10,893 nt of DNA, taken from NCBI GenBank assembly GCA_031285365.1, contig JAITWP010000225.1:1-10893 (forward strand), in the 5' to 3' direction. Made by a program: the position numbers and the translations under genes. This DNA is from Azoarcus sp. (lineage in GTDB: Bacteria; Pseudomonadota; Gammaproteobacteria; Burkholderiales; Rhodocyclaceae). The stretch's first letter is position 1. Every line of letters starts with the position of its first letter. This document shows positions 1-6,630 of this stretch, piece by piece. The notes below the pieces were generated by a model. It worked only from the letters and a program-made list of their open reading frames with translations, had not been told where the DNA came from and searched no databases.

Positions 1-723
1 CTGCTGCCCTCGGCCAAACCCTACCTGATGTACGGCCTCACCGAAGCCTTCCGCGCCACCTACCTACCCCCCGAAGAAATTGACCGCCGCCCCGACTCCA
101 TCGGCAAGGCGATTCCCGATGCCGAAGTGCTCGTGTTGCGCGAGGACGGCAGCGAATGCGCCCCTGATGAACCCGGCGAACTGGTGCAGCGCGGCTCATT
201 GGTCGGGCTCGGGTACTGGAATGATCCCGAAAAGACCGCCGAACGCTACAAACCCCTGCCATCCAAAGCCGGAAACCGCGCGGCAGGACTGATGATGCCG
301 GAAATCGCGGTTTTCTCCGGCGACACCGTGCGGCGCGACCAGGATGGTTTCCTGTATTTCATCGGTCGCCGCGATGAAATGATAAAAACGTCGGGATACC
401 GCGTCAGTCCTACCGAAATAGAAGAAATCCTTCACGAAACGGGATTGATCGGAGAATGCGCCGCTTTTGGGCTGCCTCACGACACGCTGGGGCAAAACAT
501 CGCTGTGGCTGTCACCCCCGCCAGCGCGATCGACCCAAAAACGCTCGTAACACAGCTCCTCGATAAATGCAAAAGTCATTTTCCTTCATACATGATTCCG
601 GCCAAAATCGAGGTGTGGCAAGGGTTACTGCCACGTAACCCAAACGGTAAAATCGATCGCGGCACATTATTCCGCGAGTTGTGCAAAATGGACGGCCATG
701 GCTCAGAAGATCACGTACAGTAG
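1..723 (+). CDS. Acyl-CoA ligase (AMP-forming), exosortase-A-associated type, 5' end outside window
   Basis: C-terminal 240 residues of an adenylate-forming (ANL superfamily) enzyme; the reading frame is open at base 1, so roughly the first half of a ~520-residue protein lies upstream. Visible motifs in order: YGLTE (bases 31-45, the adenine/AMP-binding A5 motif), a GELVQRG strand, SGD (A7), GRRDEMIKTSGYRVSPTEIE around bases 364-423 (A8 hinge, after which the C-terminal lid rotates), and PNGKID with the probable catalytic lysine at 649-651 (A10). Such enzymes activate a carboxylate with ATP and transfer it to CoA or a carrier thiol. The neighbouring decarboxylase is the usual partner of the exosortase-A-associated ligases in PEP-CTERM/exopolysaccharide loci, and that pairing is the main reason for the subfamily call. 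The substrate is not known. Stop is TAG at 721-723. The superfamily is certain; the exosortase link is an inference from sequence resemblance and context. Confidence 0.87.
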   Translation: MLPSAKPYLMYGLTEAFRATYLPPEEIDRRPDSIGKAIPDAEVLVLREDGSECAPDEPGELVQRGSLVGLGYWNDPEKTAERYKPLPSKAGNRAAGLMMPEIAVFSGDTVRRDQDGFLYFIGRRDEMIKTSGYRVSPTEIEEILHETGLIGECAAFGLPHDTLGQNIAVAVTPASAIDPKTLVTQLLDKCKSHFPSYMIPAKIEVWQGLLPRNPNGKIDRGTLFRELCKMDGHGSEDHVQ

Positions 724-727
724 GAAA

Positions 728-767
728 CGAACCAAACGGAATAGCGCCTCATCGTCCGTTGGGTTCG
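728..767. repeat. Imperfect 13-bp inverted repeat in the ligase-decarboxylase gap
   Basis: Left arm CGAACCAAACGGA (728-740) and right arm TCCGTTGGGTTCG (755-767) are reverse complements except for one A/G mismatch at 734/761, with a 14-base loop. It begins four bases after the ligase stop codon. No T-run follows on the + strand (an A-run lies at 782-788 instead), so it does not look like a standard intrinsic terminator. It could be an mRNA processing or stability hairpin, an attenuator, or an operator. The rest of the 724-826 gap shows nothing else convincing. Confidence 0.6.
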
Positions 768-826
768 ATTCGGCATCCAATAAAAAAACCTACAACGAAA
801 ACCCTCAACAGGACTCGACCGAGACC

Positions 827-2062
827 ATGAATTCGATTGCCCCCCTGCACGCCCCAATGAAGGTGTTCCCCGTCAACAATGGAGAGTTGGTCGTCGGCGG
901 ACTTCCCCTGAAACAACTGGTTGCACGCGTCGGACGCACGCCGTTTTACGCATATGACCGCAGTCTGTTGACACGCCGCGTCGAGGAACTGCGCGCCGCG
1001 CTGCCTACCCGGCTGAAACTGCACTATGCCATCAAGGCCAACCCGATGCCCGCCCTGGTCGCACATATGGCGGCGCGAGTCGATGGATGCGACGTGGCAT
1101 CCGCCGGAGAGTTGAAAGTGGCGCTCGACTCCGGCATTGCACCACGCAACATCAGCTTTGCCGGCCCCGGTAAAACCGAGACGGAACTCCATCAGGCCGT
1201 CGCCGCCGGAGTTCTGATCAACATCGAATCTTTCCGTGAAGTCCCGCTCCTGGCGACTATCTCGAAGACGCTGGGCCTGCCCGCGCGGGTAGCGGTGCGC
1301 GTCAATCCGGACTTTGAACTCAAATCCGCAGGCATGAAGATGGGCGGAGGCCCGAGGCCCTTTGGCATCGACGTTGCCAGGACGCCCGAACTGCTGAAGG
1401 CCATCGGCGAAGCGGGGCTCGCGTTCGAGGGCTTCCATCTCTTCGTCGGATCACAGAATCTCCGGGCTGGTGCCATCTCCGAGGCGTTGCGCAAGAGTTA
1501 TGCCCTCGTTACGGAACTGGCCGCCGATGCGCCTGCGCCGATCAAGGTCATCAACCTCGGAGGCGGTTTCGGCATTCCGTATTTTCCGGGCGAACAAAGC
1601 CTCGATCTGACCCCGATAGGAACCACGCTCACCGGTATCGTCGAAGAAGCCGGGAAAACATTCCCACAGGCCGAGATCGTCATCGAACTCGGGCGTTATC
1701 TGGTTGGCGAGGCCGGCCTGTACGTGAGCCGCATCCTCGACCGTAAAGTCTCCAATGGCGAACTCTTTCTGGTCGTTGACGGCGGCATGCATCACCACCT
1801 TGCGGCTTCCGGCAATTTCGGACAGGTCCTGCGCAAGAATTATCCGGTCGCCGTCGGTAGCCGAATGCACGCAATCAAAGCCGAATCCGTCACCATCGTT
1901 GGGCCGCTCTGCACGCCGCTCGACATTCTGGCCGAACGCATGGTCCTGCCGCGAGCCGAACCGGGCGACCTGATCGTGATTTTCCAGTCCGGCGCCTATG
2001 GCGCGAGCGCGAGTCCACATGCATTCCTGGGGCATCCACCACCGTTGGAAGTGCTTGTTTGA
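827..2062 (+). CDS. PLP-dependent decarboxylase, exosortase-A-system-associated
   Basis: A 411-residue fold-type III PLP decarboxylase related to diaminopimelate and ornithine decarboxylases. Visible residues: K70 in HYAIKANP (Schiff-base lysine), H204 in GFHLFVGSQ, the phosphate-binding loop GGGFG (245-249), ELGR (287-290), C362 in GPLCTPLD (the cysteine usually supplied to the partner subunit's active site) and Y391 in GAYGASASP. It is expected to be cytosolic and dimeric. The frame is open back to an ATG at 698, but that adds 43 Ser/Lys/Asn-rich residues outside the family fold and overlaps the ligase gene by 26 bases. I chose ATG 827, which gives the usual ~410-residue length and lies 13 bases after AGGA (810-813), a rather distant Shine-Dalgarno. 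In type-1 exosortase loci this enzyme sits beside the acyl-CoA ligase and is thought to make part of a carrier or linker molecule. The substrate is unproven; a diaminopimelate-like amino acid is a guess from kinship. Confidence 0.9.
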   Translation: MNSIAPLHAPMKVFPVNNGELVVGGLPLKQLVARVGRTPFYAYDRSLLTRRVEELRAALPTRLKLHYAIKANPMPALVAHMAARVDGCDVASAGELKVALDSGIAPRNISFAGPGKTETELHQAVAAGVLINIESFREVPLLATISKTLGLPARVAVRVNPDFELKSAGMKMGGGPRPFGIDVARTPELLKAIGEAGLAFEGFHLFVGSQNLRAGAISEALRKSYALVTELAADAPAPIKVINLGGGFGIPYFPGEQSLDLTPIGTTLTGIVEEAGKTFPQAEIVIELGRYLVGEAGLYVSRILDRKVSNGELFLVVDGGMHHHLAASGNFGQVLRKNYPVAVGSRMHAIKAESVTIVGPLCTPLDILAERMVLPRAEPGDLIVIFQSGAYGASASPHAFLGHPPPLEVLV

Positions 2063-2074
2063 ACACGGGCAGGG

Positions 2075-2080
2075 CATAAT
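2075..2080 (+). promoter_or_regulatory. Candidate -10 element (CATAAT) just upstream of the RDD gene
   Basis: CATAAT matches the sigma-70 -10 consensus at five of six positions and ends six bases before the ATG at 2087. I find no good -35 hexamer at 16-18 bases. If used, transcription would begin at or next to the start codon, giving a leaderless or nearly leaderless message for the seven-gene operon. This is a weak call based on one hexamer. Confidence 0.25.
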
Positions 2081-2086
2081 CTCCAT

Positions 2087-2779
2087 ATGCCCTTGCTCGA
2101 CACCATCCGAACCATCGAAACACCCGAAGGGGTGAGCATCCGCCTGCGCCTGGCCGGGCCGGTGCCGCGCGCGCTGGCCTGGTTGCTGGATTTCTTCATT
2201 CGTTTAATTATTTATTTGATTTTATTGTTGTTTTTAAGTCAACTAGGCAAATTCGGTCTTGGCATCGGGATGATCGTCGTTTTTCTCGGCGAGTGGTTCT
2301 ATCCAGTGTTGTTCGAGGTCTACGCACAAGGGGCAACACCCGGGAAAAAAACACTGGGTCTGGCTGTATTGCAGGATGACGGTGTGCCGGTCGGCTGGTC
2401 AGCCTCCGTAGTGCGCAATCTGCTGCGTGCCGTCGATATCTTGCCGCTGTTTTACGCCTTCGGTCTGTGCTCAATGCTCCTGAACCGCAACTTCAAGCGG
2501 TTGGGCGACATTGTGGCAAAAACTATCGTCGTTCATCGCGACAAGCCCAAACCGCTGCAAAAACTTCCGCCGGGTTTCGCCTCGCCGCTGCCCGTTTGGC
2601 TTTCTTCATCCGAACAACAACTGATTGTTGCTTTTGCCGCCCGGGTTCCCCGACTGACACCGGATCGTGCGCAAGAGTTGGCGCAGATACTCCGCCCCGC
2701 CCGACATACCTCCACTGTGCTCCGCGCCGATGTGGACTCCTTGCTCGGCTATGCGCGGCATATCGTTGGGGAGCGTTGA
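2087..2779 (+). CDS. RDD family membrane protein
   Basis: A 230-residue inner-membrane protein with an RDD domain at about residues 22-150. The conserved arginine and aspartate appear as R28 and D35 in RALAWLLDF at the start of the first membrane segment (about 31-52). A second segment lies near 57-78, then the typical GATPGKKTLGL motif (82-92), R110/R114/D117 in RNLLRAVDILP, and a third hydrophobic segment near 115-132. Residues 150-230 form a soluble basic tail, probably cytosolic. RDD proteins are poorly characterised; some are implicated in ion transport, but nothing here shows a substrate. ATG 2087 is 24 bases after the decarboxylase stop, with AGGG at 2071-2074 as a distant ribosome-binding site. 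Codons 40-53 are strikingly A+T-rich compared with the rest of the gene. It is the first gene of the seven-gene operon, and the stop is six bases before the SpoIIM gene. Confidence 0.88.
   Translation: MPLLDTIRTIETPEGVSIRLRLAGPVPRALAWLLDFFIRLIIYLILLLFLSQLGKFGLGIGMIVVFLGEWFYPVLFEVYAQGATPGKKTLGLAVLQDDGVPVGWSASVVRNLLRAVDILPLFYAFGLCSMLLNRNFKRLGDIVAKTIVVHRDKPKPLQKLPPGFASPLPVWLSSSEQQLIVAFAARVPRLTPDRAQELAQILRPARHTSTVLRADVDSLLGYARHIVGER
2768..2773 (+). promoter_or_regulatory. Ribosome-binding site for the SpoIIM-family gene
   Basis: GGGGAG lies inside the last codons of the RDD gene, 12 bases before ATG 2786. It is slightly far from the start but is the only purine-rich site present, and it supports that start. 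Confidence 0.45.
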
Positions 2780-2785
2780 GCACCC

Positions 2786-3805
2786 ATGACGCCCAATGAA
2801 TTCATCCGCCAGCATGAACAGGAATGGAGGCAACTCGAAGCGCTGATAACCTCCGCGCATTCCAGCCTCCGCCCAAAGAAATCTCCGGATACGATTTTTG
2901 ACGAGAAACTTACGCCGGAGCAAGCAACGGATCAGGCTGCCTTTCCGTCGCTTTACCGACGGATCTGCCTGCATCTCGCTCTGGCGCGCGAAAGGCACTA
3001 CCCACCCGCACTGATCGAGCGTCTCGATCGTCTCGCGCTGTCCGGGCATCAGGCGTTTTACGGCGCGCGTTCGTTGTCCAGCATCGGGCAGTTTTTCGTC
3101 CATGGCTTTCCCGCGCTGATCCGCGAGCACGCGCGCCTTTTCTGGCTTGCCGGCGCCCTGCTCTATCTGCCAGCCCTGCTCATGGGGCTGCTGGTTTATT
3201 TTCGGCCTGAAATGATCTATAGCCTCCTCGACCATCAAGGCGTAAATAACCTGGAAGAAATGTACCGTGCCGGAGGCGCGATCGAACCCGAGCCCGGCTC
3301 GGGAAGAGCCGCCGACGAAAACTTCAGGATGTTCGGCTTCTATATCAAAAACAACATTTCAATTGGTTTCCAGTGCTTTGCCTCCGGCCTTCTGTTTGGA
3401 TTGGGTACGCTTTTCTTTCTGATCTTCAACGGACTGCTTTTCGGTGCAGTGTCGGCTCATCTGATTCATCAGGGATCGGCTGAACGCCTTTTCCAGTTCG
3501 TCATTGCGCACGGAGCTTTTGAACTGACCGCCATCGTACTCTGTGGCATGGCTGGCCTGTTGCTTGGCCGCGCGCTGATCTCACCCGGACGACGACGACG
3601 CAGCGAGGCGTTGGCGCACGCAGCAGGCCCGGCAGTACGAATCGTCTACGGCGCCACGGCCATGCTGCTGATTGCCGCATTCATCGAAGCTTTCTGGTCT
3701 TCCGGCGCCTATTTGCCGTCTACGGGAAAATTCATCGTCGGCGGATTGCTTTGGGCGCTGGTCGCCGGTTACTTCCTGTTCATGGGCGCGCGCCGTGAGT
3801 CCTGA
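2786..3805 (+). CDS. SpoIIM-family (stage II sporulation protein M-like, DUF95) integral membrane protein
   Basis: A 339-residue protein. The first ~110 residues are soluble and helical, opening with MTPNEFIRQHEQEWRQLEAL, a start typical of proteobacterial members. Membrane segments follow at about 117-138, 194-225 (probably two short helices), 236-263, 283-303 and 314-333. Family signatures include KNNISIGFQCFASGLLFG (188-205), FNGLLFGAV (214-222) and the in-membrane HGAFELTAI (242-250). A cytosolic RRRR patch (269-272) joins two helices. In Bacillus, SpoIIM acts in septal peptidoglycan remodelling with SpoIID and SpoIIP; neither is present here and the organism need not sporulate. In this setting the protein is a component of the RDD-MoxR-DUF58 membrane module, function unknown. 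Its last 11 bases overlap the start of the next gene. Confidence 0.88.
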   Translation: MTPNEFIRQHEQEWRQLEALITSAHSSLRPKKSPDTIFDEKLTPEQATDQAAFPSLYRRICLHLALARERHYPPALIERLDRLALSGHQAFYGARSLSSIGQFFVHGFPALIREHARLFWLAGALLYLPALLMGLLVYFRPEMIYSLLDHQGVNNLEEMYRAGGAIEPEPGSGRAADENFRMFGFYIKNNISIGFQCFASGLLFGLGTLFFLIFNGLLFGAVSAHLIHQGSAERLFQFVIAHGAFELTAIVLCGMAGLLLGRALISPGRRRRSEALAHAAGPAVRIVYGATAMLLIAAFIEAFWSSGAYLPSTGKFIVGGLLWALVAGYFLFMGARRES

Positions 3806-4568
3806 TTCCCTGACCGTCGAAATCCGCGCACGTACACACTGGGAAGCGATCGATCTCGGCTTGACGCTGGTACAGTCGTACTGGCGGAACCTGTACGCGG
3901 CCTGGCTCGTCGCCGCCCTTCCGGTTGCTTTTCCGGCATTGGCACTGATTTACCTATTGGACGGCAGTCAGTACGGATTGCTCCTGCTGTGGTGGTTGAA
4001 ACCATTTTACGACCGGGTACTCCTGCACGTTCTGAGCCGCGCCGTTTTCGGCGAGACGGTTAACTGGCATGACGTCCTGCGCGCCATGCCCGGCCTGTTG
4101 CGGCGCTCCGGTCTGTTCAGCGCCCTGACCTGGGGGCGTTTCACGCCCTGCCGCAGTTTCAAGTTGCCGATATGGCAACTCGAAGGCGTTACCGGGCGGG
4201 CACGGCACCGGCGTCTTCACACACTCAAGGGGAACGGCCCTACCAGGCTGCTCATCATGTGCGGCACTCTTGAATGGGTTCTGACCTTTGGTGCGCTGGG
4301 CCTTCTCTATATGATGTTGCCGCCGGAATTCGTTGCATCACGCCCGGAACTGCTTTCTGACTTTTTTTCCGCCGACACACTGCCGCTCTGGTTCGAAGTT
4401 CTCTATGGCCTCATCTATCTGCTTGTGATCAGTGCCATCGAACCGTTTTACGTCGCGGCCGGGTTCTCGTTATATCTCAACCGACGCACCGAACTCGAAG
4501 GCTGGGACATCGAACTGGGTTTCCGCACACTGGCCGCCCGGCTTGAAACTCGGCAAACCCCGTCATGA
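3795..4568 (+). CDS. Unnamed multi-pass membrane protein (protein X of the MoxR module)
   Basis: I do not recognise a named domain. Starting at GTG 3795, inside the SpoIIM gene, it has 257 residues; the frame is open further upstream (to 3672), but that extension only shadows SpoIIM. Hydrophobic segments lie at about 33-55, 60-67, 150-175 and 199-226. Three stretches look conserved by character: LLLLWWLKPFYDR (62-74), RSFKLPIWQLEG (120-131, soluble, flanked by the basic GRARHRR), and EPFYVAAGFSLYLNRRTELE (216-235) followed by GWDIELGFR. The last resembles the short cytosolic tail motif, roughly LYxxxRxxxEGxDxEL, that closes several bacterial multi-helix membrane families. No ribosome-binding site precedes GTG, so translation is probably coupled to SpoIIM by the 11-base overlap. 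The stop overlaps the DUF4129 gene by four bases. From memory, unverified, ~500-residue gammaproteobacterial DUF4129 proteins begin with a similar region, which would make X and the next gene a split pair. Confidence 0.8.
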   Translation: MSPDSLTVEIRARTHWEAIDLGLTLVQSYWRNLYAAWLVAALPVAFPALALIYLLDGSQYGLLLLWWLKPFYDRVLLHVLSRAVFGETVNWHDVLRAMPGLLRRSGLFSALTWGRFTPCRSFKLPIWQLEGVTGRARHRRLHTLKGNGPTRLLIMCGTLEWVLTFGALGLLYMMLPPEFVASRPELLSDFFSADTLPLWFEVLYGLIYLLVISAIEPFYVAAGFSLYLNRRTELEGWDIELGFRTLAARLETRQTPS

Positions 4569-5350
4569 AAACCACCCCGTTCATCCTTCGATGGCTCAAT
4601 TCCTGCCTGCTGCTCGGCCTGCTTCTATCCGTCCCGGTATCCGCACAAACGCCCGATGCGCCGCACGCGCCCAATAGGCCAGTATTGGCCCCCAATCATG
4701 CCCGTCCGGCCTATGTCACTCAGGCCCGAGAAACAATCGATGCCGTTCTTGCTGAACCTGAATTCGACCGAACCCGGATCACCAAAGTGCCGAAGCCCAG
4801 GAAACCGTCTTCCGCCAGAAAGGACGCGAAACTGTTTGATATAGACCTTACAAGACTGCACGGTATAGGCCGACTCATCAGCCAGGCCGGAGAAATCATC
4901 CTGTGGCTGCTGGCATTCGGACTGATCGTGTTGCTGGTGATCCGTGCAAAACACTGGCTGCCTTTTCTTGATTGGCGGCGATCGAGCGCCAATCCATTGC
5001 CCCCGGCCCAGAGCAGCGTCCTTGAGATCGTCGCGGCTCTGCCGGAAGACATTGCCACAGCAGCCGAGCGCTGCTGGAAAGAAGGTAGAAAAGAGGAAGC
5101 GTTGAGCCTGCTCTATCGCGGCGCGATTAAACTGCTGACGGCACATCACCGCGTCGATCTGCCGCAAGGGGCCACGGAAGAGGAAGTACGCCTGCTCGTC
5201 GGTAACGCCATGCCTTCCTTCAAGGACGATTTTGGCAATATCGCGCGCGCCTGGCTCCGTTTGGCCTACGCGCATCGCCCGCCTGCGGATATCGCTGGCC
5301 TACTGGCAGGATTCGGCCGCCTTCAGCAAGCCGGGGGAGTTACCTCATGA
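4565..5350 (+). CDS. DUF4129 domain-containing membrane protein
   Basis: A 261-residue protein. The N-terminus is a signal peptide or anchor (hydrophobic core about 13-25, plausible cleavage after VSA at 27). A presumably periplasmic, proline- and basic-rich segment follows (28-109), then one membrane helix (110-126) followed by R127 and K129, which suggests a cytosolic C-terminal half. The DUF4129 domain occupies about 165-255, with helices around AAERCWKEGRKEEALSLLYR and the TEEEVRLL motif (204-211). DUF4129 is often found at the end of transglutaminase-like membrane proteins and in MoxR/DUF58 loci; its activity is unknown and no catalytic residues are evident. ATG 4565 overlaps the stop of X as ATGA with no clear ribosome-binding site, which suggests coupled translation. 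At 261 residues it is a short version carrying only the domain and one helix. Confidence 0.82.
   Translation: MKTTPFILRWLNSCLLLGLLLSVPVSAQTPDAPHAPNRPVLAPNHARPAYVTQARETIDAVLAEPEFDRTRITKVPKPRKPSSARKDAKLFDIDLTRLHGIGRLISQAGEIILWLLAFGLIVLLVIRAKHWLPFLDWRRSSANPLPPAQSSVLEIVAALPEDIATAAERCWKEGRKEEALSLLYRGAIKLLTAHHRVDLPQGATEEEVRLLVGNAMPSFKDDFGNIARAWLRLAYAHRPPADIAGLLAGFGRLQQAGGVTS
5333..5339 (+). promoter_or_regulatory. Strong ribosome-binding site for the DUF4350 gene
   Basis: GGGGGAG ends seven bases before ATG 5347 and lies within the last codons of the DUF4129 gene. It is the best-placed Shine-Dalgarno site in the operon and fixes the DUF4350 start at the ATGA overlap. Confidence 0.65.
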
Positions 5351-6630
5351 GAATTCCCATCTGGAGAATCATCGGTTGCCTGCTCTTGTTGGCGTTTTGC
5401 CTGTGGGTTTACAACCGAATCGAATTCGTCGAAGAAACAATCACCGGCCCTTTTCAGGGAGTGGCCGCACGTAACCCGCTGCTCGCCGCCGGTCGGCTGG
5501 TCGAGCACTATGGCGCAACCGCGCGCTATATCCCCGCTTACAGCAAACCTCCCCAATCCGGCGCTACGCTGATCTTTACCGCTCCGCGCTACTGGTTCTC
5601 GCCGAAGCAAAATGAAGCACTGTTGAATTGGGTAAAAGCAGAGGGCGGCCATCTGATCGTTTCCCCACAGCATCTGCAACACCGTAGCAAGCGCGCGGGT
5701 CCCAACGAAACGAGCCGGGATCCGTTGCTGGCTTTACTTGGAATTTCCGTCAAATACCTGCCTGCACAGGGTGACAAGAAACCTCCATCCCAAACCAGGG
5801 AGCTCCCTGACGATCTGGATGAAATGCCAGAAACCCTTCTCGATCTGCTACAGCAGATCGGCGATTCGAGATTGAAAGCCCGTCCTGTCGAACTGTCTGA
5901 CGGTACACGTCTGAAAGTCAGCTTCGATCCGCGATTGCGCCTCGAAGACCTCGAAGAAGACAGTGACTGGCAGATTTCAGATCCATCCACAAATGCCAGG
6001 AACCGCAACGATGATGGCGATTACGCTCTCGGCCGTGTGTTCGGCAAAGGGCGAGTGACGGTTCTCGCCAATCTTGGTTTCATTGACAACGCTGCAATCG
6101 GCAAGGATGATCATGCCGCGCTTCTCGTCCATCTGGTTTCACCGGCAAAGGGCCAGGATGTCTGGTTCGTTTATGGCGGCAATACGCCTGCCCTCTGGCG
6201 CTGGTTCATCGATCATGCCTGGGCGGTTCTCATTGCCGCCGCCCTGCTGCTGATCACCTGGCTGTGGATGATCTCGCGGCGTTTTGGCCCACTGCTGCCT
6301 GCCCGTTCCGTCGCCCGCCGCAGCATCGTCGAACATGTGGCTGCCAGTGCGCGTTATTTATGGCGATCCAGGCAAGGCGAATCGCTTTACCGGACACTTT
6401 GCAACGATTTTTATAAACAGGCTTACCTGCGCCATCCGCATTGGAGTCGGTTGTCGGGTCAGGAGTTGAATCAGCAAATCATCCTTTTCGTGCATGAAGC
6501 CCGGATTTCGCAACTATCCGGACTGACCGAAGACGACATTGGACACCTGCTCGACACCAGTCACCCCCGCAACGAAAGCCGGTTTGCCGCCGATTCACAT
6601 CTTTTGAATATTCTCCGGAACAAACTATGA
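5347..6630 (+). CDS. DUF4350 domain-containing membrane protein
   Basis: A 427-residue protein with a membrane helix at each end of a large middle domain: helix 1 at about 6-22, helix 2 at about 290-311, then a ~115-residue cytosolic tail beginning RRFGPLLP. The DUF4350 region begins near residue 37 and includes NPLLAAGRLVEHYG (43-56) and a strand-helix-strand run at 75-107 (LIFTAPRYWFSP, then NWVKAEGGHLIVSP). This is reminiscent of the class I glutamine-amidotransferase-like fold, but I see no catalytic Cys-His pair. Topology is predicted N-in, middle domain periplasmic, C-in. The tail carries a SIVEHVAASARYLWR helix typical of these proteins. It is a regular partner of MoxR, DUF58 and DUF4129 and its function is unknown. 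Both ends overlap neighbouring genes by four bases. Confidence 0.86.
   Translation: MRIPIWRIIGCLLLLAFCLWVYNRIEFVEETITGPFQGVAARNPLLAAGRLVEHYGATARYIPAYSKPPQSGATLIFTAPRYWFSPKQNEALLNWVKAEGGHLIVSPQHLQHRSKRAGPNETSRDPLLALLGISVKYLPAQGDKKPPSQTRELPDDLDEMPETLLDLLQQIGDSRLKARPVELSDGTRLKVSFDPRLRLEDLEEDSDWQISDPSTNARNRNDDGDYALGRVFGKGRVTVLANLGFIDNAAIGKDDHAALLVHLVSPAKGQDVWFVYGGNTPALWRWFIDHAWAVLIAAALLLITWLWMISRRFGPLLPARSVARRSIVEHVAASARYLWRSRQGESLYRTLCNDFYKQAYLRHPHWSRLSGQELNQQIILFVHEARISQLSGLTEDDIGHLLDTSHPRNESRFAADSHLLNILRNKL

Noticed and set aside
3588..3599. Four tandem GAC triplets
   Set aside because: They encode part of an arginine patch on a cytosolic loop of the SpoIIM-like protein; too short to be a meaningful repeat.
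3672..3794. Longer N-terminus for protein X beginning upstream of GTG 3795
   Set aside because: The extra 41 residues overlap the SpoIIM gene and look like a shadow frame; the plausible protein begins VSPDSLTVEIR at GTG 3795.
2786..3805. Sporulation role suggested by the SpoIIM name
   Set aside because: No other sporulation gene is present and the surrounding genes point to a Gram-negative betaproteobacterium; the name reflects family membership only.
5841..5860. 9-bp inverted repeat with a 2-base spacer (CGATCTGCT / AGCAGATCG)
   Set aside because: It is inside the DUF4350 coding sequence, and by rough count about one such match is expected by chance in 11 kb at short spacings.
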